Positions 61,074 to 64,000 of a stretch of DNA of 64,000 nt are shown piece by piece (the stretch's first letter is position 1; each line of letters starts with the position of its first letter). Both the position numbers and the translations under genes were made by a program. The stretch lies in the NCBI RefSeq assembly GCF_037094495.1, contig NZ_CP146612.1, positions 496,001-560,000 of the forward strand, written 5' to 3'. Source of the stretch: Dehalogenimonas sp. W (GTDB taxonomy: Bacteria > Chloroflexota > Dehalococcoidia > Dehalococcoidales > Dehalococcoidaceae). Under the pieces are notes generated by a model. It was not told the origin of the DNA, made no database searches, and saw only the letters and a program-made list of their open reading frames with translations.

Positions 61074-62009
61074 TTGACGACTGCTATTATCTACGACCAG
61101 ATTTTTTTGAAGCATAATCCCGGCCCGCTCCACCCGGAGTCGCCGGAGCGGCTGAGTGCGATTATGAACCATCTGACGGAGACCGGTCTTCTGGACCGGC
61201 TGACCAGTCTGCCAGCGCGCCCGGCCGAACCGGCAGAATTAACGGCGGTCCATACCGCGGACTATCTCCGGATGGCGGAAATCCTGGGCAGCAACGGTGG
61301 TTCGCTGGATGTGGACACGGTGCTATCGGCCGATTCCTGGCGGACAGCGGTGACCGCCGCCGGCAGTGCGGTGGCCGCAGTGGCAGCAGTTACTGAAGGC
61401 GGCGTTGACGGCGGCTGTTTCGTCCTGTCGCGGCCGCCCGGCCACCATGCCTTCGCCGACCGCGGCAGCGGCTTCTGTCTCCTGAATAACGTCGCCGTGG
61501 CAACCCGGGCGGCGCTTGGGAAATACGGCCTGGGACGTGCCGCCATCATTGACTGGGACGTCCACCACGGCAACGGCACTCAGGCTATCTTTGAAGGTGA
61601 CGAGGCCGTCTTTTATGTGTCGCTGCATCAATCACCGCACTATCCCGGCTCCGGCGCCGCCAGCGATACCGGCCGATATCATAATCAGCTCAATATCCCC
61701 CTGCCCGCCGGCAGCGGCGACCAGGAGTATCTAAACGCCTTTGATAAACTGGTGATCCCGGCCATCATCCGGCACTGCCCGGACATCATTTTGGTTTCGG
61801 CCGGCTACGACGGCCACCAGGCTGACCCGCTGTCAGCGATGAATTTGTCGGCAGCGGGCTTTGCCGGCATGACGGAGCGGGTGAAAAAACTGGCGGAAGA
61901 GTTTTGCGGCGGGCGGCTGGTGTTGCTGCTGGAAGGCGGCTACCATCCGACGGCCACGGCCGAATCGATTGCCGGCACGCTGAGGGCGATGATGGGGGAA
62001 TTTCAGTAG
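61074..62009 (+). CDS. Histone deacetylase-like amidohydrolase
   Basis: 311 residues from a TTG start. Family motifs in order: HPESPERLSAIM, VHTADYL, FVLSRPPGHHA (catalytic His pair), GFCLLNNVAVATRAAL, AAIIDWDVHHGNGTQAIFEGD (zinc Asp-x-His), SLHQSPHYPGSG, DIILVSAGYDGHQADPL (zinc Asp) and LLEGGYHP (Tyr). Bacterial members deacetylate polyamines, acetoin-pathway substrates or protein lysines. The substrate cannot be told. It stands alone between two repeat-rich spacers. Confidence 0.93.
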   Translation: MTTAIIYDQIFLKHNPGPLHPESPERLSAIMNHLTETGLLDRLTSLPARPAEPAELTAVHTADYLRMAEILGSNGGSLDVDTVLSADSWRTAVTAAGSAVAAVAAVTEGGVDGGCFVLSRPPGHHAFADRGSGFCLLNNVAVATRAALGKYGLGRAAIIDWDVHHGNGTQAIFEGDEAVFYVSLHQSPHYPGSGAASDTGRYHNQLNIPLPAGSGDQEYLNAFDKLVIPAIIRHCPDIILVSAGYDGHQADPLSAMNLSAAGFAGMTERVKKLAEEFCGGRLVLLLEGGYHPTATAESIAGTLRAMMGEFQ

Positions 62010-62830
62010 ACAGTAACGAGTAAGCAGTACGGGGGAAATCCTAATATCCAATATCTAATCCCTAAACAATATCAAATACCAAAATTATAATGACCTAAAC
62101 AGGAACCGGGATTGCCACAGCCGACAGAGAAATACTACCAATACTACAAATAATACCAATTTCAAATAATTCAATAAGAGTACCGAGACTGCTTCGCGCC
62201 TGCCGGCCGCTCGCAGTGACGGGGGAGGGTGTACCGGGCGGGCCGATCTGAGTTCGGCCCCTACGAGAACGGTGGACTATACTTGCACGATTGTAAAGCC
62301 GCCTGACGGCGGCTTCGCAAAGACGGGAAAATACTACCAATGCCACAAATACTACCAATTTCAAATATTTGAATAAGGGGACCGAGACTGCTTCGCGCCC
62401 TGGCAGGAAATCCTAATATCCAATATCTAATGCCTAAACAATATCAAATAACAAAATTATAATGACCTAAACAGGAACCGGGATTACCACAGCCGCCTGA
62501 CGGCGGCTTCGCAAAGACGGGGCGGAAGTCGGTATTAGATTGCCACGGCCGCCTTGGCGGCCTCGCAATGACGCATATAGGTAGCTGACGGCTGACAGCT
62601 GATGGCTGATTGCTTCGGATACTACCAATTTCCAATATTTGAATAAGGCTTACCGTTATTATAACCGCCGTGGTCTGCTGTTTACTGTCTACTACCTACT
62701 AAAAAGCTGACCGCTGAAAGCTCGCTTTGCGAGGCTACGCCGAAACAATCCCGGTGCTTTTTACTGATAACTGTCTACTGCCTACTAAAAAGCTGAATGC
62801 TGATGGCTGATGGCTGACTGCTTTCAGCCC
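62010..62830. repeat. Repeat-rich noncoding spacer
   Basis: About 820 bases without genes. Repeat A, about 90 bp, occurs at 62034-62123 and 62406-62495. Repeat B, about 69 bp, occurs at 62132-62200 and 62331-62399. The order is A-B-B-A, all in the same orientation, with a partial third B at about 62619-62648. GCCGCCTGACGGCGGC (62298 and 62492 regions) and GGCCGCCTTGGCGGCC (62548) are palindromes of the dispersed intergenic kind. Several stretches repeat GCTGACGGCTGACAGCTGAT-like words. Confidence 0.85.
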
Positions 62831-62835
62831 GCCCG

Positions 62836-63327
62836 CTACCGCTTCATATTAACGAACTGCAGCGGAATGTCATAGTCCTGCTCTTTAAGCTGCCGCATGA
62901 TTTCCTGAAGGTCATCAATGCTCTTGCCGGTGACCCGCAGTTGTTCGCCCTGGATGGCCGGTTCTACTTTCAGCTTCAGGCTTTTGATGAACTTGACGAT
63001 TTTCTGGGCGGTTTCCTTGGCAATGCCTTCTTTGATTTTGACTTCCATCTCCGCCTCGCCCTGCGCCGTGGCATCCATCTTGCCGAAATCCAGGCACTTG
63101 GGGTCCAGGTTAAAGCGCACCGCCTGGCCGATCAGCATTTCGGTCATGGCCTTGACCTTGACGTCATCCACGCTTTCCAGGTGAATCTTCTTTTCCTTGC
63201 GATCCAGCGTTATCTCGCTCTTAACGTTGCGGAAATCATAGCGGGACGTGGTTTCCCGTTTTACATTATTGATAGCGTTGTCCAGCGCCTGCAGGTCAAC
63301 GTCGCTGACGATATCTACTGAGGGCAT
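62836..63327 (-). CDS. YajQ family nucleotide-binding protein
   Basis: 163 residues, the usual YajQ length. PSVDIVSDVDLQALDNAINN at the start, SRYDFRNVKSEITLDRKEKKIHL, IGQAVRFNLDPKCLDFGKMD and IQGEQLRVTGKSIDDLQEIMRQLKEQDYDIPLQFVN are family motifs. Members bind cyclic di-GMP or nucleotides and RNA. AGGAGGA precedes the ATG. It is divergent from the nurA-like gene. Confidence 0.93.
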   Translation of the reverse strand: MPSVDIVSDVDLQALDNAINNVKRETTSRYDFRNVKSEITLDRKEKKIHLESVDDVKVKAMTEMLIGQAVRFNLDPKCLDFGKMDATAQGEAEMEVKIKEGIAKETAQKIVKFIKSLKLKVEPAIQGEQLRVTGKSIDDLQEIMRQLKEQDYDIPLQFVNMKR

Positions 63328-63465
63328 GTCTGAATCCTCCTTCGTGCCGGTTTGACTGCGCTAATTGTACCTGAAAAGACCCCCTGTCGTCAGCCGCCGC
63401 CGAAATCCGGACTGACAGCTGTCACGGTTTTGGCTTATACTGTACATATCAACGGGAGGTACCGC

Positions 63466-64000
63466 TTGTCGCTGGATATTACCAAAGTAGCCGGGCAAAT
63501 CGGCGCCATGGCCGCCGGCCTGAAACAGGGCGCCGCTGAAAAGCGGGCTCATCTGGATGCCGCGGCTAAAACCATCAGCACCGCCGACGGGGCCGTACTG
63601 AGCGAAAAGGTTCGCCTCAGCAAAACCTCCTTCCTGCTGGCCGCCCCGACCGGCAACCTTAACGAGCGCTACCCTGCCCCACCGCCGCCCGCCGATTACT
63701 CCGTGGTGGCCGCCGACGGCTCCCATATTGACCTTGACCGCCACCAGGCCGCCGCCTGCCGGCTGATCAATATCGGCACGGTGCGGCTGGATTACGGCGC
63801 CATCCCCGACGCGGCCCTGGACAGCCGCCCGCGGCTGCTGGCGGATGATGCTGATTTATACATTCAGGACCCGGACGGCCCCCGGGCGACGCCGCTCACC
63901 GGGGCTTTGCTGGGCATCAAGCGGGACGTGGAAGAGTTCCAGGCACTGGCGGAGCTCTCCGCCGCCCTGCCCCCGGAACATCCGGCGCTGGCCTTGTCCG
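63466..64000 (+). CDS. NurA-domain nuclease, N-terminal part (cut by window edge)
   Basis: 178 codons from a TTG at 63466 with GGGAGGT upstream. YSVVAADGSHIDLDRHQAAACRLINIGTV has the NurA-type DGS/D motif in which the Asp binds metal; the rest is beyond the window. NurA proteins are 5'-3' nucleases that act with the HerA helicase in end processing. No HerA gene is visible, as the window ends here. Confidence 0.75.
   Translation, partial: MSLDITKVAGQIGAMAAGLKQGAAEKRAHLDAAAKTISTADGAVLSEKVRLSKTSFLLAAPTGNLNERYPAPPPPADYSVVAADGSHIDLDRHQAAACRLINIGTVRLDYGAIPDAALDSRPRLLADDADLYIQDPDGPRATPLTGALLGIKRDVEEFQALAELSAALPPEHPALALS

Noticed and set aside
62010-62830. CRISPR array
   Set aside because: The repeats are 69-90 bp, only two copies each and unevenly spaced; no cas genes are seen.

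Overview
The window reads as a chromosomal segment of an organohalide-respiring Chloroflexota bacterium of class Dehalococcoidia, most likely Dehalogenimonas. The evidence is five reductive dehalogenase (rdhA) genes with twin-arginine leaders of the type SRRDFMKGLGLAGAGLGAA, a stand-alone rdhB membrane-anchor gene, GAF/PAS histidine kinases beside rdhA, a complete selenocysteine locus, and a tmRNA tag (GERELVLAG) that I recall from Dehalococcoides. The species is inference.

Layout. 1-2.3 kb: two tandem minus-strand rdhA genes, the first cut by the window edge. 2.5-7.5 kb: housekeeping (radical SAM, YgjP-type metallopeptidase, DegV, GT39-like glycosyltransferase, MscS). 7.7-18.4 kb: a Cys-rich GAF/PAS kinase and its NarL-type regulator, then three rdhA genes interleaved with a 74-residue HTH gene, ispE, rsmA and a phosphoesterase. 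18.6-23.5 kb: prfC, uspA, a TrkA pair, a C_GCAxxG_C_C gene interrupted by an amber codon, and holA. 23.5-28.5 kb: the orphan rdhB under a perfect TTGACA-17-TATAAT promoter, then selC-selD-selA-selB. selD itself contains an in-frame UGA at its active site. 28.5-39.3 kb: an unusual accessory block of about 15 small minus-strand membrane-protein genes, several of them paralogous. It is punctuated by five copies of one plus-strand leader, each followed by a longer piece of the same kinase gene (a few bases, about 30 bases, 46 codons, 144 codons, full length), ending in the intact kinase and its response regulator. 39.4-49.9 kb: pheA, an MFS exporter, glnA, a LuxR-type regulator, ywbE, tmRNA and smpB, a previously hidden DsbA/FrnE-like selenoprotein, gatB, secG and a SAM hydroxide adenosyltransferase. 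50.4-64 kb: trmD, rplS, priA, an XRE regulator, a CCA-adding/poly(A) polymerase-like gene, secDF, two tRNAs, an ArsA-like ATPase, an HDAC-like hydrolase, a repeat-rich spacer, yajQ and the start of a nurA-like gene.

How it fits together. The rdhA products would be exported by Tat and work on the outer face of the membrane. None of the four complete rdhA genes has an adjacent rdhB, so the separate, strongly promoted rdhB is a candidate shared anchor. Two rdhA loci share a bipartite promoter element of about 34 bp, which suggests a common regulator. The sel genes explain two proteins in this window (SelD and the UxxC thioredoxin-fold protein) that a standard gene caller truncates. The leader/kinase-fragment array at 31.8-37.4 kb is the most unusual structure seen.
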